Of a DNA stretch of 64,000 nt, positions 55,632-64,000 are shown piece after piece. The DNA comes from an uncultured SAR86 cluster bacterium (GTDB taxonomy: Bacteria; Pseudomonadota; Gammaproteobacteria; Magnimaribacterales; AG-339-G14), in assembly GCA_902625415.1 (NCBI GenBank), contig CACOBG010000003.1, forward strand, positions 89,156-153,155, read 5' to 3'. The notes beneath the pieces were generated by a model, which made no database searches, was not told the origin of the DNA, and worked only from the letters and a program-made list of their open reading frames with translations. A program made the position numbers and the translations under genes. How positions within the stretch are numbered: position 1 is the stretch's first letter; every line of letters starts with the position of its first letter.

Positions 55632-56849
55632 CTAAGAAGCAACTGCTTCAAAAGCATTTGAAGCAATCCTGACGATTTCATCTATTTCTTCTTCGCCATG
55701 GGCTACTGATAAAAAATGGTTATGATAACTTGTCAGATAAAGACCGCGCGAAAGGCATTCGTCTGTCCATTGAATATGAAAATCTTTATTTTGATCTTCA
55801 ATTCTAAAATATGGCATCGAAGGTACCCCAGTGACTTTCATTTTTAGTCCAAATTCATCTCCGGCAGAAATCAGATCTTTTTTTAACTTTTCTCCATTAG
55901 CGTTCATGATTTTTATGGCATTTACTCTTTGCAACTCTTCTAATGTTGCTTTGGAAGCAGCCATAGGAGCTGAATTAAAAAACTGTGTTCCACTAAAATA
56001 AACTCTGTTTGCTGCATCTTTTAAGGAATCTTTCCCAACCAACGCAGAGATTGGATAACCGTTAGCCATAGCCTTACCCAAACAAACCAAATCAGGACTG
56101 AAACCAAAAGCATTATGAGAACCTTGAAGATCAATTCTAAATCCGGTTCTTACGTCATCAACAATGATAATTATGTTGTGTTCCCTACACTTTTTTTGAA
56201 TGTGTTCCCAATATCCATCATCAGGGAGAGAGTTATCTTTCGATGTTGGATGGTCATATGGACTTGAAATAAAACATGCGATTTCACTACCAAAAGAAGA
56301 AATCATCTCATCAAATTCTTTGGTGCTGTTCCACTCAACCGAAAGCACTTCATCACTATCTGAATCAATAACTCCAGCATTGCTGCTATTTTGCATCCAT
56401 CCATTAGCTCCGTGATAACCATTATTAATTTTTAGAATTTTTGATTTTCCCGTTTCTGCTCTTGCGACCATAACAGCTAGCTGAGTACTGTCTCCCCCAT
56501 TTTTTCCAAAAAGAGCCCAATCAGCAATATCGATCATATCCGTTAATGTTTCTGCTAGCTCTATCATTACTGGAGAAGCTACACTTACCGTATTACCTAA
56601 ATCGTATTGCGATCGTGCAGCTTGATCTATTTTTGGATTGTTATAGCCAAGAATCATTGGACCCCAGCCACAAATTAAATCTAAATACTTATTTCCGTCT
56701 ACATCCCAAAAATATGCGTCTTTTGCTTTTGAAAAGAATTTAGGGCCTTCTTCTCTAACTGCAAATTTATAATGACCAAAAATTCCACCTGGAATTAATT
56801 CTTGGGCTTTTAAAAATAGCTTGTCAGATTTTTTTTGATTTAATTTCAT
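55632..56849 (-). CDS. class III aminotransferase, GSA-aminomutase-like
   Basis: 405-residue PLP enzyme. FWDVDGNKYLDLICGWGPMILGYNNP is the start of the class III domain, and IIVDDVRTGFRIDLQGSHNAFGFSPDLVCLGKAMANGYPISALVG holds the cofactor aspartate and the PLP lysine. It resembles glutamate-1-semialdehyde aminomutases, but HemL's Gly-x-Tyr-x-Gly-x-x-x-Ala pattern is different here (FSGTQFFNSAPMAASKAT). A transaminase of another substrate is therefore at least as likely. No pathway gene is adjacent. Confidence 0.9.
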   Translation of the reverse strand: MKLNQKKSDKLFLKAQELIPGGIFGHYKFAVREEGPKFFSKAKDAYFWDVDGNKYLDLICGWGPMILGYNNPKIDQAARSQYDLGNTVSVASPVMIELAETLTDMIDIADWALFGKNGGDSTQLAVMVARAETGKSKILKINNGYHGANGWMQNSSNAGVIDSDSDEVLSVEWNSTKEFDEMISSFGSEIACFISSPYDHPTSKDNSLPDDGYWEHIQKKCREHNIIIIVDDVRTGFRIDLQGSHNAFGFSPDLVCLGKAMANGYPISALVGKDSLKDAANRVYFSGTQFFNSAPMAASKATLEELQRVNAIKIMNANGEKLKKDLISAGDEFGLKMKVTGVPSMPYFRIEDQNKDFHIQWTDECLSRGLYLTSYHNHFLSVAHGEEEIDEIVRIASNAFEAVAS

Positions 56850-56875
56850 TTTAATAACTACTCTATCAATAAATA

Positions 56876-56966
56876 TGGCGGAGAGGGAGGGATTCGAACC
56901 CTCGATGCAGGATTACCACATACTCCCTTAGCAGGGGAGCGCTTTCAACCACTCAGCCACCTCTCC
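56876..56966 (-). tRNA. tRNA-Ser (anticodon GCU)
   Basis: 91-base class II tRNA with encoded CCA. Acceptor stem GGAGAGG/CCTCTCC, anticodon stem CCCCT...AGGGG-like pairs around CTGCTAA with anticodon GCT, long variable arm (TATGTGGTAATCCTGCAT) and GGTTCGAATCC T arm. It reads serine AGC/AGU codons. Located between the aminotransferase and lysC, two bases after the lysC stop. Confidence 0.97.
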
Positions 56967-56968
56967 TT

Positions 56969-58183
56969 TTACTTTTCAAGATTAAAAGCATCATGTAAAG
57001 ACTTAACTGCTTCATGAGCCAGATCTTCTTGAACCACAACAGATATTTTAATCTCAGATGTTGAAATCATTTCGATGTTGATATTTTTTTCAGCCAAAGT
57101 TTTAAACATGGTAGCGGCTACTCCGGCATGTGATTTCATCCCAACTCCAACTAAAGAAACTTTACTAATATCCTCATTCAACTCAATTTCTCCACCACCA
57201 AATTCTTTAGATAAATTTGAGAGAATTTTTTTTGTTTCTTTGGATTTTTCGCGTTTTACAGTGAAAGTAAAGTCTGTAGTTTTATCTTCAGAAACGTTTT
57301 GGATAATAATATCTACTTCAATACCTTTTGAACTTATGGGGTCTAAAATCTTTGCCGCAATACCTGGAATATCAGGTACTTTTCTAATAGTTAACTTAGC
57401 ATCATCACTGGTATGCGTTACTCCAGAAATTAAAGCATCTTCCATGTTTTCTTCTCCATTAATAAGTGTTCCTTCATCATTAGTAAAACTAGATTTTACC
57501 CTTATTGGCATATTATATTTACTGGCAAATTCTACAGATCTAATTTGCAAAACTTTAGCTCCTAAGCTTGATAATTCCAACATTTCTTCAAAAGTTAATT
57601 TATCTATCTTTTTGGCTTTTTTATAAACATTAGGGTCAGTTGTATATACACCATCCACATCAGTGTATATCTGACATTCTTCTGCTTCCAAAGCAACAGC
57701 TAAAGCAACTGCCGAAGTGTCAGAGCCGCCTCTTCCCAGCGTGGTAATGTCTCCTTCTTCATTGATTCCCTGAAAACCTGTTATTACCGGAGTTATGTCT
57801 AAAGAAATATCTTCAAGAATATTTTTTGTATCAATCGAATTAATTCTAGCTTTTCCATGATAATCATCTGTTCTGAGGCCAAGTTGAAAAGCAGTATAAG
57901 ATTTTGAGTTAACTTTTTCATTTCTTAATGTCATAGCTAATAAAGCCACTGACACCTGCTCGCCTGAAGAAATCAATGCATCGTATTCTCTGGGGTCAGG
58001 AATTTCTTGAACTTCTTTTGCTAAATCAATAAGTCTTTGGGTTTCACCTGCCATGGCTGATACAACGGCAACGACTTTTTTTCCTTTTTTAGATGTATCT
58101 TTGATAATTTTCGCTACGGCTTTAAATCTGTCAGTATCAGCAAGCGAAGTTCCACCAAATTTTTGGACAACTATATTAGACAT
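56969..58183 (-). CDS. lysC: aspartate kinase
   Basis: Phosphorylates aspartate at the head of the Lys/Thr/Met pathway. 404 residues; VVQKFGGTSLADTDRFKAVA at the start, GFQGINEEGDITTLGRGGSDTSAVALAVALEAEECQIYTDVDGVYTTDP in the kinase domain, and two C-terminal ACT domains (IPGIAAKILDPISSKGIEVDIIIQNVS and KVSLVGVGMKSHAGVAATMFKTLAEKNINIEMISTSEIKISVVV). This is the single-function ACT-regulated alpha/beta form, likely feedback inhibited by lysine or threonine. It lies eight bases downstream of alaS. Confidence 0.96.
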   Translation of the reverse strand: MSNIVVQKFGGTSLADTDRFKAVAKIIKDTSKKGKKVVAVVSAMAGETQRLIDLAKEVQEIPDPREYDALISSGEQVSVALLAMTLRNEKVNSKSYTAFQLGLRTDDYHGKARINSIDTKNILEDISLDITPVITGFQGINEEGDITTLGRGGSDTSAVALAVALEAEECQIYTDVDGVYTTDPNVYKKAKKIDKLTFEEMLELSSLGAKVLQIRSVEFASKYNMPIRVKSSFTNDEGTLINGEENMEDALISGVTHTSDDAKLTIRKVPDIPGIAAKILDPISSKGIEVDIIIQNVSEDKTTDFTFTVKREKSKETKKILSNLSKEFGGGEIELNEDISKVSLVGVGMKSHAGVAATMFKTLAEKNINIEMISTSEIKISVVVQEDLAHEAVKSLHDAFNLEK

Positions 58184-58191
58184 TGGTATTT

Positions 58192-60783
58192 TTAAATCTC
58201 AGTTAGAATTTTCTCGGCAGAAATTAATATTTCATCAAGTTTATCTGAAGCAGGTCCACCTGCTTGTGCAAAGTCCGGCTTTCCTCCTCCTTTCGCTCCT
58301 ATAATTTTGGAAAGCGAGTCTAACAAATTTCTTGCATCATAAGTAGCAGTAATATCATTTGATACTGAAACCAATATTGTTGACTTGTTTTCCATAGATC
58401 CAACGAGAACAATGATTAGATTGCTTAATTCTTTTTTTAGACTATCTAAACTGCCTCTTAGTTTAGATAAATTAAAATTATCTATTCTCTTAACGACTGT
58501 TTTTATATCACCCAAAGATTTAACGCTTGACTTCATTTCTTCTAATAATCTTTGGAGAATTTTTTGTTCTATTTTTTTAAAATTTTGGTTATAGGCGTTT
58601 AATATTTTTGATTTATCCTCTAGATACCCAGGCAAGTCTTTTACAGAAACACTGAAAGTTTTGGCAGTATTGATTAGTTCTGACTTACTTTCAGTTTTAT
58701 TTTTAATTGCGAGATCTCCAGAAATAGCCTCTATTCTTCTCACTCCTGAAGATATGCTTGTTTCAGACATTATTTTGAAACTTTTAATTTCTGAACTATT
58801 TTTTACATGTGTCCCACCACATAGTTCTACAGAATAATCATCGCAGATCTTTAAAACTCTAACTCTTTCACCGTATTTTTCTCCAAAAAAAGCCAAAGCG
58901 CCTAATTTTTGAGATTCTTCATAGGTAGTTTCTATAACTTGAGTATCTTTGGCAGAGTTAATCTCATAATTCACTTCTCGCTCTATTTTTAAGATTTCTT
59001 CTGGAGTAACTTTTTGTTTGTGGGAAAAATCAAATCTAAGCTTTTCTTCACTTACAAGAGATCCTTTTTGTTGAACATGCGTGCCTAAATTATTTCTCAA
59101 GGCTGAATGCATTAGATGTGTTGCCGAGTGATTGGAAGTTATTGCGTTTCTGCGATTTATATCTATCTCTGCATTGAGTTTTTGGTTTACTCTTACTTCT
59201 CCCTTTTCAATATGACAAATATGTAAATAAAAATTTCCTACTTTTTGAGTATCGGAAACGCGAACCTCATTATTTTTAGATATCAATTTTCCTGAATCTC
59301 CGACTTGTCCACCAGATTCACCATAGAAAGGAGTTTTATCGAGAATAATTACACAATCTCCACTAGCTACACAATCAACATTTTTGCCATTTTGAAATAT
59401 TAGTTTTATTTCTGATTTTGTCGAATCAAGTTCATATCCAAGAAATTCAGTTTCGTCATCTAAATCAATTGCGGATGGCAGAAGAGCTTCAAATCTACTA
59501 TTTTTTTGAGCATTTTTTCTTTGAATGCTCATCAGATTTTCATATTCCCTTAGGTCTAGCTCAAGATTGCTTTCTTTCGCTAAATCACTTGTTAAATCAA
59601 CAGGAAATCCATAGGTATCATAAAGTTTGAAAATAGCTTCACCAGAAATCTTTTTATTTTTAGATTTTTTTACTTCCTCCTCAAAAAGCCTCATTCCTTG
59701 TTTCAAAGTTTCTCTGAATTGATCTTCTTCGGATTTAAGTTCTTGCAAAATAAAAGTTTTGTTTGTTTTTATGTTAGGGTAAGCATCAAATAAAGACTCT
59801 CCTAAAGAATCATAAATATCTGAGAAGGAAAAATCTTTTAAACTGTTGACTTTATATGCATGTCTCAAAGCCCTTCTGATAATTCTTCTTAAAACATAAC
59901 CTCTTCCCTCGTTGCTAGGATTAACTCCATCGGAAATGAGGAATACGCTGGATCTTAAATGATCAGCAATAACCCTCAAAGAAGGGTTTTTAAGATCTTT
60001 TTCACCTAATTTGTCAGCAATTGAATTAATAATTTCTTTGAAAATGTCTGTTTCATAGTTATCACTAGTATTTTGCATAACGGCGGTAATTCTTTCTAAG
60101 CCCATCCCAGTATCTACGCATTGCTTTGGAAGATTTGAAAGTTTTCCGTTATGGTCTCGGTTATATTGCATAAAAACTAAGTTATAGATTTCCACAAACC
60201 TATCTCCAGTATCTAAACCTTCCTGTGGTGCTTCTCCCGGAAGATTTTCACCGTGATCATAAAATATTTCAGAACATGGACCACATGGGCCTGTATCTCC
60301 CATGGACCAGAAATTGTCTTCATTTAGCCTTGAAAGCCTTTCAGCAGGAAACTTAATTTTATTTAGCCAAATATCTTCTGACTCTTTATCATCAACATGT
60401 ACTGTTACCCAAAGTTTATCTTTATCAAGCTTAAATTTTTCTGTGAGAAGTTCCCAAGCTAACTCTATGGCTTTCTCTTTGAAGTAGTCACCAAAACTAA
60501 AATTTCCAAGCATTTCAAAAAAAGTATGGTGTCTGAGAGTAAAACCAACATTATCTAAGTCGTTATGCTTTCCCCCTGCTCTCACACATTTTTGAGATGA
60601 AGTTGCTTTATCAAAATTTACTTTCTCAGTGCCAAGGAATACATCTTTAAACTGATTCATCCCAGAGTTGGAAAACATTAAGGTGGGGTCATTGATGGGA
60701 ACAAGAGTGGAACTCGCTACTTCTTTATGCTCCTTCTGAACAAAAAAATCTAAGAAAGTCTTTCTTACTTCAGATGACTTCAC
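58192..60783 (-). CDS. alaS: alanyl-tRNA synthetase
   Basis: 863 residues (E. coli 876). Class II core: RKTFLDFFVQKEHKEVASSTLVPINDPTLMFSNSGMNQFKDVFLG, FEMLGNFSFGDYFKEKAI, and WSMGDTGPCGPCSEIFYDHG. Editing domain zinc motifs HSATHLMHSAL and CGGTHVKNSSEI. C-terminal GAKGGGKPDFAQAGGPASDKLDEIL is the C-Ala domain. It precedes lysC on the same strand, an order also common in gammaproteobacteria (alaS-lysC). Confidence 0.98.
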   Translation of the reverse strand: MKSSEVRKTFLDFFVQKEHKEVASSTLVPINDPTLMFSNSGMNQFKDVFLGTEKVNFDKATSSQKCVRAGGKHNDLDNVGFTLRHHTFFEMLGNFSFGDYFKEKAIELAWELLTEKFKLDKDKLWVTVHVDDKESEDIWLNKIKFPAERLSRLNEDNFWSMGDTGPCGPCSEIFYDHGENLPGEAPQEGLDTGDRFVEIYNLVFMQYNRDHNGKLSNLPKQCVDTGMGLERITAVMQNTSDNYETDIFKEIINSIADKLGEKDLKNPSLRVIADHLRSSVFLISDGVNPSNEGRGYVLRRIIRRALRHAYKVNSLKDFSFSDIYDSLGESLFDAYPNIKTNKTFILQELKSEEDQFRETLKQGMRLFEEEVKKSKNKKISGEAIFKLYDTYGFPVDLTSDLAKESNLELDLREYENLMSIQRKNAQKNSRFEALLPSAIDLDDETEFLGYELDSTKSEIKLIFQNGKNVDCVASGDCVIILDKTPFYGESGGQVGDSGKLISKNNEVRVSDTQKVGNFYLHICHIEKGEVRVNQKLNAEIDINRRNAITSNHSATHLMHSALRNNLGTHVQQKGSLVSEEKLRFDFSHKQKVTPEEILKIEREVNYEINSAKDTQVIETTYEESQKLGALAFFGEKYGERVRVLKICDDYSVELCGGTHVKNSSEIKSFKIMSETSISSGVRRIEAISGDLAIKNKTESKSELINTAKTFSVSVKDLPGYLEDKSKILNAYNQNFKKIEQKILQRLLEEMKSSVKSLGDIKTVVKRIDNFNLSKLRGSLDSLKKELSNLIIVLVGSMENKSTILVSVSNDITATYDARNLLDSLSKIIGAKGGGKPDFAQAGGPASDKLDEILISAEKILTEI

Positions 60784-60788
60784 GATAT

Positions 60789-61496
60789 TTAACTAAAAAT
60801 TTCTGATAAAAAGTCTTTAAAAATTTTCCAGGACCTCTGATCGGCATCCTGAGAATAAACCGTTCCGAAACTTGGATCATTGGCATCAGGATTTGTAAAA
60901 GCATGCATGGCATTACCAAAAGAATGTAATTGCCAATCGATATTTTTTTTGTTCATTTCTTCAGAAAAAGAGTCAATTTGATCTTGTCCTACCATAGGAT
61001 CTAAATGGCCATGAAGAACTAATAGTTTCGCGTTAATATCTTTGTCCTCAAGGTCTTCAGAACCAGATAAAAAACCATGAAAACTAACGGCCCCTTTTAA
61101 ATCCACTCCGCTTCTAGCAAGATCTAGAGAAACTAAGCCGCCAAAACAGTATCCCATAATGGCAATTTTTGAAGCATCTACTCCCTCAAGTTTTTTTGCT
61201 GCCTCATATGCGCCAACAATAATCTGAGACAAATTTTTTCTATCGTCTAATAAAGGTTGCATCATCGATTGATTCTCCTCATTAGATTTGCCAACCTTTC
61301 CGTCTCCATACATATCAATAGCAAATGCATTGTAGCCATCTTCAGCAAGCTTATTTGCTATACCTTCAACAAATCCATCTCTGCCTGCCCAAGTGTGAGC
61401 AATAAGAATACATGGAGCATTTTTAGCCTCTGGCTTTACATGCAAACCCTCAAACCTTTTGGAATTTACTTCATATGATACAAGTTCGTTATTCAT
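60789..61496 (-). CDS. dienelactone hydrolase family protein
   Basis: 235-residue alpha/beta hydrolase. The cysteine nucleophile is in IMGYCFGGLVSLDLARSG, the acid in LLVLHGHLDPMVGQDQID, and the histidine in FGNAMHAFTNPDANDPSFG. The listed TTG at 61499 is passed over in favour of the ATG at 61496, which shares its first base with the stop of the upstream gene (TGATG). Members cleave carboxymethylene-butenolides or diverse esters; the substrate here is open. It is cytoplasmic as far as can be seen. Confidence 0.92.
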   Translation of the reverse strand: MNNELVSYEVNSKRFEGLHVKPEAKNAPCILIAHTWAGRDGFVEGIANKLAEDGYNAFAIDMYGDGKVGKSNEENQSMMQPLLDDRKNLSQIIVGAYEAAKKLEGVDASKIAIMGYCFGGLVSLDLARSGVDLKGAVSFHGFLSGSEDLEDKDINAKLLVLHGHLDPMVGQDQIDSFSEEMNKKNIDWQLHSFGNAMHAFTNPDANDPSFGTVYSQDADQRSWKIFKDFLSEIFS

Positions 61497-62020
61497 CAAT
61501 TTTCCTCCTTTAAACCTGACTTAAATCTCTTTCCATTTTGTGCATAATGTTCTGCTGAGCCTTTCAAAATAATTTTTAAATTTTCATCAACCTCTTTCTT
61601 AACCTTTCCAGGAGATCCCATAACAAGCGAATTATCTGGAATTTTTGTTCCCTCTGTAAGAAGAGTATTTGCACCGATTAAACAATTATTTCCAATTTCT
61701 ACATTGTTCAAGATGACAGAATTAATTCCAATTAACGAATTGTTTCCAATTGTGCAGCCATGAAGCATGACTTTATGGCCCACGGTGACATTTTCTCCAA
61801 TGATAATTGGACTTCCAGGATCAACATGCAAAACCGATAAATCTTGAATGTTTGAACCTTTACCAATGATTATTTTTTCTACATCGCCTCTGATTACCGC
61901 TCCAAACCAAACGCTTACATCTTCTCCGAGTTCTACTTGACCCAGAACAGTGGCATTCGGAGCAATATAAAAATTATCTCCTACCGTTTTAACCCTATGC
62001 TGATCTAAAGTATAAATCAT
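61496..62020 (-). CDS. gamma-class carbonic anhydrase-like left-handed beta-helix protein
   Basis: 174 residues with hexapeptide repeats of the left-handed beta helix (NATVLGQVELGEDVSVWFGAVIRGDVEKIIIGKGSNIQDLSVLHVD). Zinc-binding histidines appear in LHVDPGSP, VTVGHKVMLHGC and context; the arrangement matches YrdA/CaiE-type proteins. Whether it hydrates CO2 or serves another role is unclear. Its start overlaps the NUDIX gene by 26 bases, indicating coupling. Confidence 0.92.
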   Translation of the reverse strand: MIYTLDQHRVKTVGDNFYIAPNATVLGQVELGEDVSVWFGAVIRGDVEKIIIGKGSNIQDLSVLHVDPGSPIIIGENVTVGHKVMLHGCTIGNNSLIGINSVILNNVEIGNNCLIGANTLLTEGTKIPDNSLVMGSPGKVKKEVDENLKIILKGSAEHYAQNGKRFKSGLKEEN

Positions 62021-62582
62021 CTATATCAATATCTATTTCAATTAACTCCAGAAATTGTAATGTAAAACCTAAAGTTAATCCCCAAATTTTCTGGTTTTCA
62101 TAATTTATAACTGGGGTCTCAAAGGTTTCACCACTTGCATTAGTAATTTTGTTTGATATCAGAGGATCTTCTTTAAGATAGTTTAAAGGAACAGAAAAAA
62201 TCGTTTCTACCTCTTTGGGGTCTTTTTTAAACTTTAAACTTCCTTCTGCGTAACCTACATAAGGCGTGACACTTATTCCAAATCTTGATTCTTGAGGATC
62301 CATCCGGCCAAGTATTCTAATTGAATTAGGTTCTACTCCAATCTCTTCATATGTCTCCCTTAAAACGGTTTCGATCAGGTTTCTATCTTCTTCTTCTTTT
62401 TTTCCGCCTGGGAATGCAACCTCTCCTGCGTGTGAAGGTAATTTTTTAGATCTTTCTGTGAAGACGATTGAATATTCGTTTTCATTATCAGTTATTAAAA
62501 TTAATACTGCTGCTTGAGGTAATTTTTCGTCTGACTTCTTCGGATTCAAATCATTTAGTCTTTTTTCTATGAAAGGGATCAT
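61995..62582 (-). CDS. NUDIX hydrolase, CoA pyrophosphatase-like
   Basis: 195-residue NUDIX protein. The NUDIX box G-x5-E-x7-R-E-x-x-E-E-x-G is GGKKEEEDRNLIETVLRETYEEIGV. The upstream LLPSHAGEVAFPGGKKEEED pattern (KLPSHAGEVAFPGGK) is the CoA/NudL-type (UPF0035) signature, indicating hydrolysis of CoA to phosphopantetheine and adenosine phosphate. Substrate is inferred from that motif. It heads a coupled three-gene group with the gamma-carbonic anhydrase and the hydrolase. Confidence 0.9.
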   Translation of the reverse strand: MIPFIEKRLNDLNPKKSDEKLPQAAVLILITDNENEYSIVFTERSKKLPSHAGEVAFPGGKKEEEDRNLIETVLRETYEEIGVEPNSIRILGRMDPQESRFGISVTPYVGYAEGSLKFKKDPKEVETIFSVPLNYLKEDPLISNKITNASGETFETPVINYENQKIWGLTLGFTLQFLELIEIDIDIDDLYFRSA

Positions 62583-62639
62583 TATGTTAATAAAAGGTAT
62601 TGAATTATACTTGCTTACTTAATTAAAGCAGGAAAAACT

Positions 62640-63173
62640 TTGAAATTTTGTACTCAATGCGGCGGTCCCGTATCTAAAAAGATACCCCAAGACGACAATC
62701 GAGAAAGATATGTATGTAACGATTGTGGATTTATTCACTATCACAATCCAAATGCGGTCGTAGGAACTTTACCCTACTGTGGAGATAAAATTCTTTTATG
62801 TAAAAGAGGAATAGAACCAAGAAAAGGTTTATGGACCTTACCAGCTGGTTTTTTAGAGTTGGGAGAAACATTACAAGAAGGAGCTTTAAGAGAAACCAAA
62901 GAAGAAACCAATTCAACTGTAAAAATAGATGATATATATTTTATGTTTGATATTCCTCAAATCGGACAATTTTATGTTCTTTATAAAGCTTCTATAGAAG
63001 AAAATTCTTATTCTCCAACTACGGAAAGTCTTGAGGTTGAATTGTTTTCCTATGATGAAATACCTTGGGATGAACTAGCCTTCCCTTTTGTGCCCATTGC
63101 TCTCGAGCAATTCTATGAGGATTTAAATGAGGGTTATTTTCCTCTTAGAATCAGAGAGTTAGTAAAGAAATAG
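62640..63173 (+). CDS. NUDIX hydrolase with N-terminal zinc ribbon
   Basis: 177 residues. The zinc ribbon has C-x2-C and C-x2-C (FCTQCGGPV and YVCNDCGFIHYHNP), and the NUDIX box is GFLELGETLQEGALRETKEETNS. This layout recalls NADH pyrophosphatase-type ADP-ribose/NADH hydrolases but is shorter and lacks the usual SQPWPFPxS motif; a broader nucleotide-diphosphate substrate is likely. The start is a TTG at 62640 with AGGA at a proper distance (caggaaaaacTTG). No in-frame ATG precedes the zinc ribbon. Confidence 0.88.
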   Translation: MKFCTQCGGPVSKKIPQDDNRERYVCNDCGFIHYHNPNAVVGTLPYCGDKILLCKRGIEPRKGLWTLPAGFLELGETLQEGALRETKEETNSTVKIDDIYFMFDIPQIGQFYVLYKASIEENSYSPTTESLEVELFSYDEIPWDELAFPFVPIALEQFYEDLNEGYFPLRIRELVKK

Positions 63174-63174
63174 C

Positions 63175-63999
63175 TTAACTATAAAAATTCCTGGCATTTA
63201 AAAATAATTTAAACCAGGGGCTATGCTTTCCATTTTCATTTGTCCAGGATAATTGATTGTTTAAAAAACTTCTTTCAGGGTGCGGCATCATAATTAAAAA
63301 TCTCCCATCATCATTTGTCACCGCAGTAATGCCATGAATGGAACCATTGGGATTTTCTGGGAAATCTTTAGCTTCCATGCCTTTATTTGTACAAAATTGC
63401 ATGGGTGCTAGATTGTCGGAAATTATTTTTTTTGCGCTTAGGTGTTCAGGAAAAATCATTTTGCCCTCTCCATGATTTACAGGTACTAAAAGCTGAGAAC
63501 CTTCCATGCCATCAAAAAAATTAGAATTGGATTTGTTTATCTTTACTTGAACCATTCTCGCTTCAAATCTATTACTATTATTTCTTTCAAGTTTTGGCCA
63601 ATGTTGAGTGCCTGGAATCAATTCTTTAAGCTCTGACATAACCTGACACCCATTGCAGATTCCCAATGCAAAAGTATCTTGTCGATGAAAAAATTCAAAA
63701 AATTTATCTTTAAGCTTCGAATTAGATTTTATTGACTGCGCCCACCCTCTTCCTGCTCCAAGGATATCGCCATAAGAAAAACCCCCTGGAAAAGCAAGAC
63801 CTTGAAAATTATCCAAAGAACCCGAATTATCCAGAAGATCTCTCATGTGAACATCAATAACTTTGAAGCCAGCTTGGGAAAAAGCTGCTGCCATTTCTAA
63901 ATGAGAATTAACTCCTTGATCTCTCAAGATGGCTATTTTTGGAGCCTTACTTAGATATCTTTTATTAAATTTAAAATTAAATTTTTGGGTTAGCTTCGA
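63175..63999 (-). CDS. purL: phosphoribosylformylglycinamidine synthase, C-terminal glutaminase part (5' end outside window)
   Basis: The class I glutaminase domain of large (~1290-residue) PurL, which makes FGAM from FGAR and glutamine. The frame stays open to the window end, where residues read LSKAPKIAILRDQGVNSHLE, so the listed Met at 63927 is internal (VLRDQGVNS motif). The catalytic cysteine is in ALGICNGCQVMSEL, and histidine/glutamate in MPHPERSFLNNQ. GGFSYGDILGAGRGWAQS is a PurL hallmark. Only about 275 residues are seen. It ends two bases before the NUDIX gene's stop (convergent). Confidence 0.97.
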   Translation of the reverse strand, partial: SKLTQKFNFKFNKRYLSKAPKIAILRDQGVNSHLEMAAAFSQAGFKVIDVHMRDLLDNSGSLDNFQGLAFPGGFSYGDILGAGRGWAQSIKSNSKLKDKFFEFFHRQDTFALGICNGCQVMSELKELIPGTQHWPKLERNNSNRFEARMVQVKINKSNSNFFDGMEGSQLLVPVNHGEGKMIFPEHLSAKKIISDNLAPMQFCTNKGMEAKDFPENPNGSIHGITAVTNDDGRFLIMMPHPERSFLNNQLSWTNENGKHSPWFKLFLNARNFYS

Positions 64000-64000
64000 C

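Noticed and set aside
57075-57626. A 183-residue (+) ORF antisense to lysC
   Set aside because: It lies entirely within the clear aspartate kinase gene on the other strand; the translation is low-complexity S/F/L-rich and matches no family. A shadow ORF caused by codon bias.

Overview
This window looks like the chromosome of a free-living marine gammaproteobacterium of the SAR86 type. The sequence is strongly AT-rich, genes are packed with 1-30 base overlaps, and no intergenic stretch exceeds 300 bases. Gammaproteobacterial hallmarks include the smc-zipA-ligA order, a complete ccmABCDEFGHI set, Coq7, and a PurL whose C-terminal glutaminase domain is fused to the rest of the chain. The SAR86 label is an inference from this combination, not a proof. 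I see no IS element, prophage, integrase, CRISPR array or rRNA. Four tRNAs are present (Val-GAC, Leu-UAG, Arg-CCU, Ser-GCU).

Layout. 0-2 kb: the end of purM, purN and a DUF3108-like envelope protein (+). 2-9 kb: a long (-) run with dcd, recR, dnaX, recX, a class C beta-lactamase-like serine hydrolase, a two-repeat lipoprotein, nadC and nadA. 9-13 kb: a YqgE protein, a DsbD/ScsB-type thiol-disulfide exporter, an HNH nuclease and pyrB. 13-15.5 kb: umuDC under a perfect LexA box, then coq7. 15.5-21 kb: a small membrane protein, tRNA-Val, an MsrA-thioredoxin-MsrB fusion and a multidomain lipoprotein metalloprotease. 21-25 kb: a Baeyer-Villiger-type monooxygenase and a tightly coupled operon (beta-helix protein, diheme cytochrome c, two tiny membrane proteins, rhodanese). 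25-35 kb: acyl-CoA metabolism genes, a bacterial cryptochrome/photolyase coupled to a tiny DUF2256 gene, a double-VOC protein and tRNA-Leu. 35-46 kb: cell-envelope, replication and chromosome genes (lytic transglycosylase, ligA, zipA, smc) followed upstream by the whole ccm operon, all on the (-) strand. 46-55 kb: hisI, tRNA-Arg, an RRM protein, metY controlled by a SAM-II riboswitch, a second acyl-CoA/carboxylase/aldehyde dehydrogenase block, galE and a Wzi-like outer-membrane protein. 55-64 kb: a DUF2805 protein, a class III aminotransferase, tRNA-Ser, lysC, alaS, a dienelactone hydrolase, gamma-carbonic anhydrase, two NUDIX hydrolases and the 3' end of purL.

The most unusual observation is that the smc product has both ATPase half-heads intact but is only 810 residues. 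The arms are short and no globular hinge domain can be recognised. Next in interest are: a textbook-like SAM-II riboswitch with mutually exclusive antiterminator and terminator helices before metY; an A10 tract in dnaX exactly at the end of the clamp-loader core, where slippage either way would give a gamma-like product; the uncharacterised beta-helix/diheme cytochrome operon; and an MsrA-Trx-MsrB domain order whose stop codon lies inside tRNA-Val.

Functional links. CcmG and CcmH need periplasmic reductant, which the DsbD-like protein could supply, and the Ccm products would mature the diheme cytochrome. The acyl-CoA dehydrogenases, enoyl-CoA hydratases, thioesterase, carboxyltransferase and aldehyde dehydrogenase suggest use of lipid or branched substrates. 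The photolyase and UmuDC fit a sunlit surface habitat.
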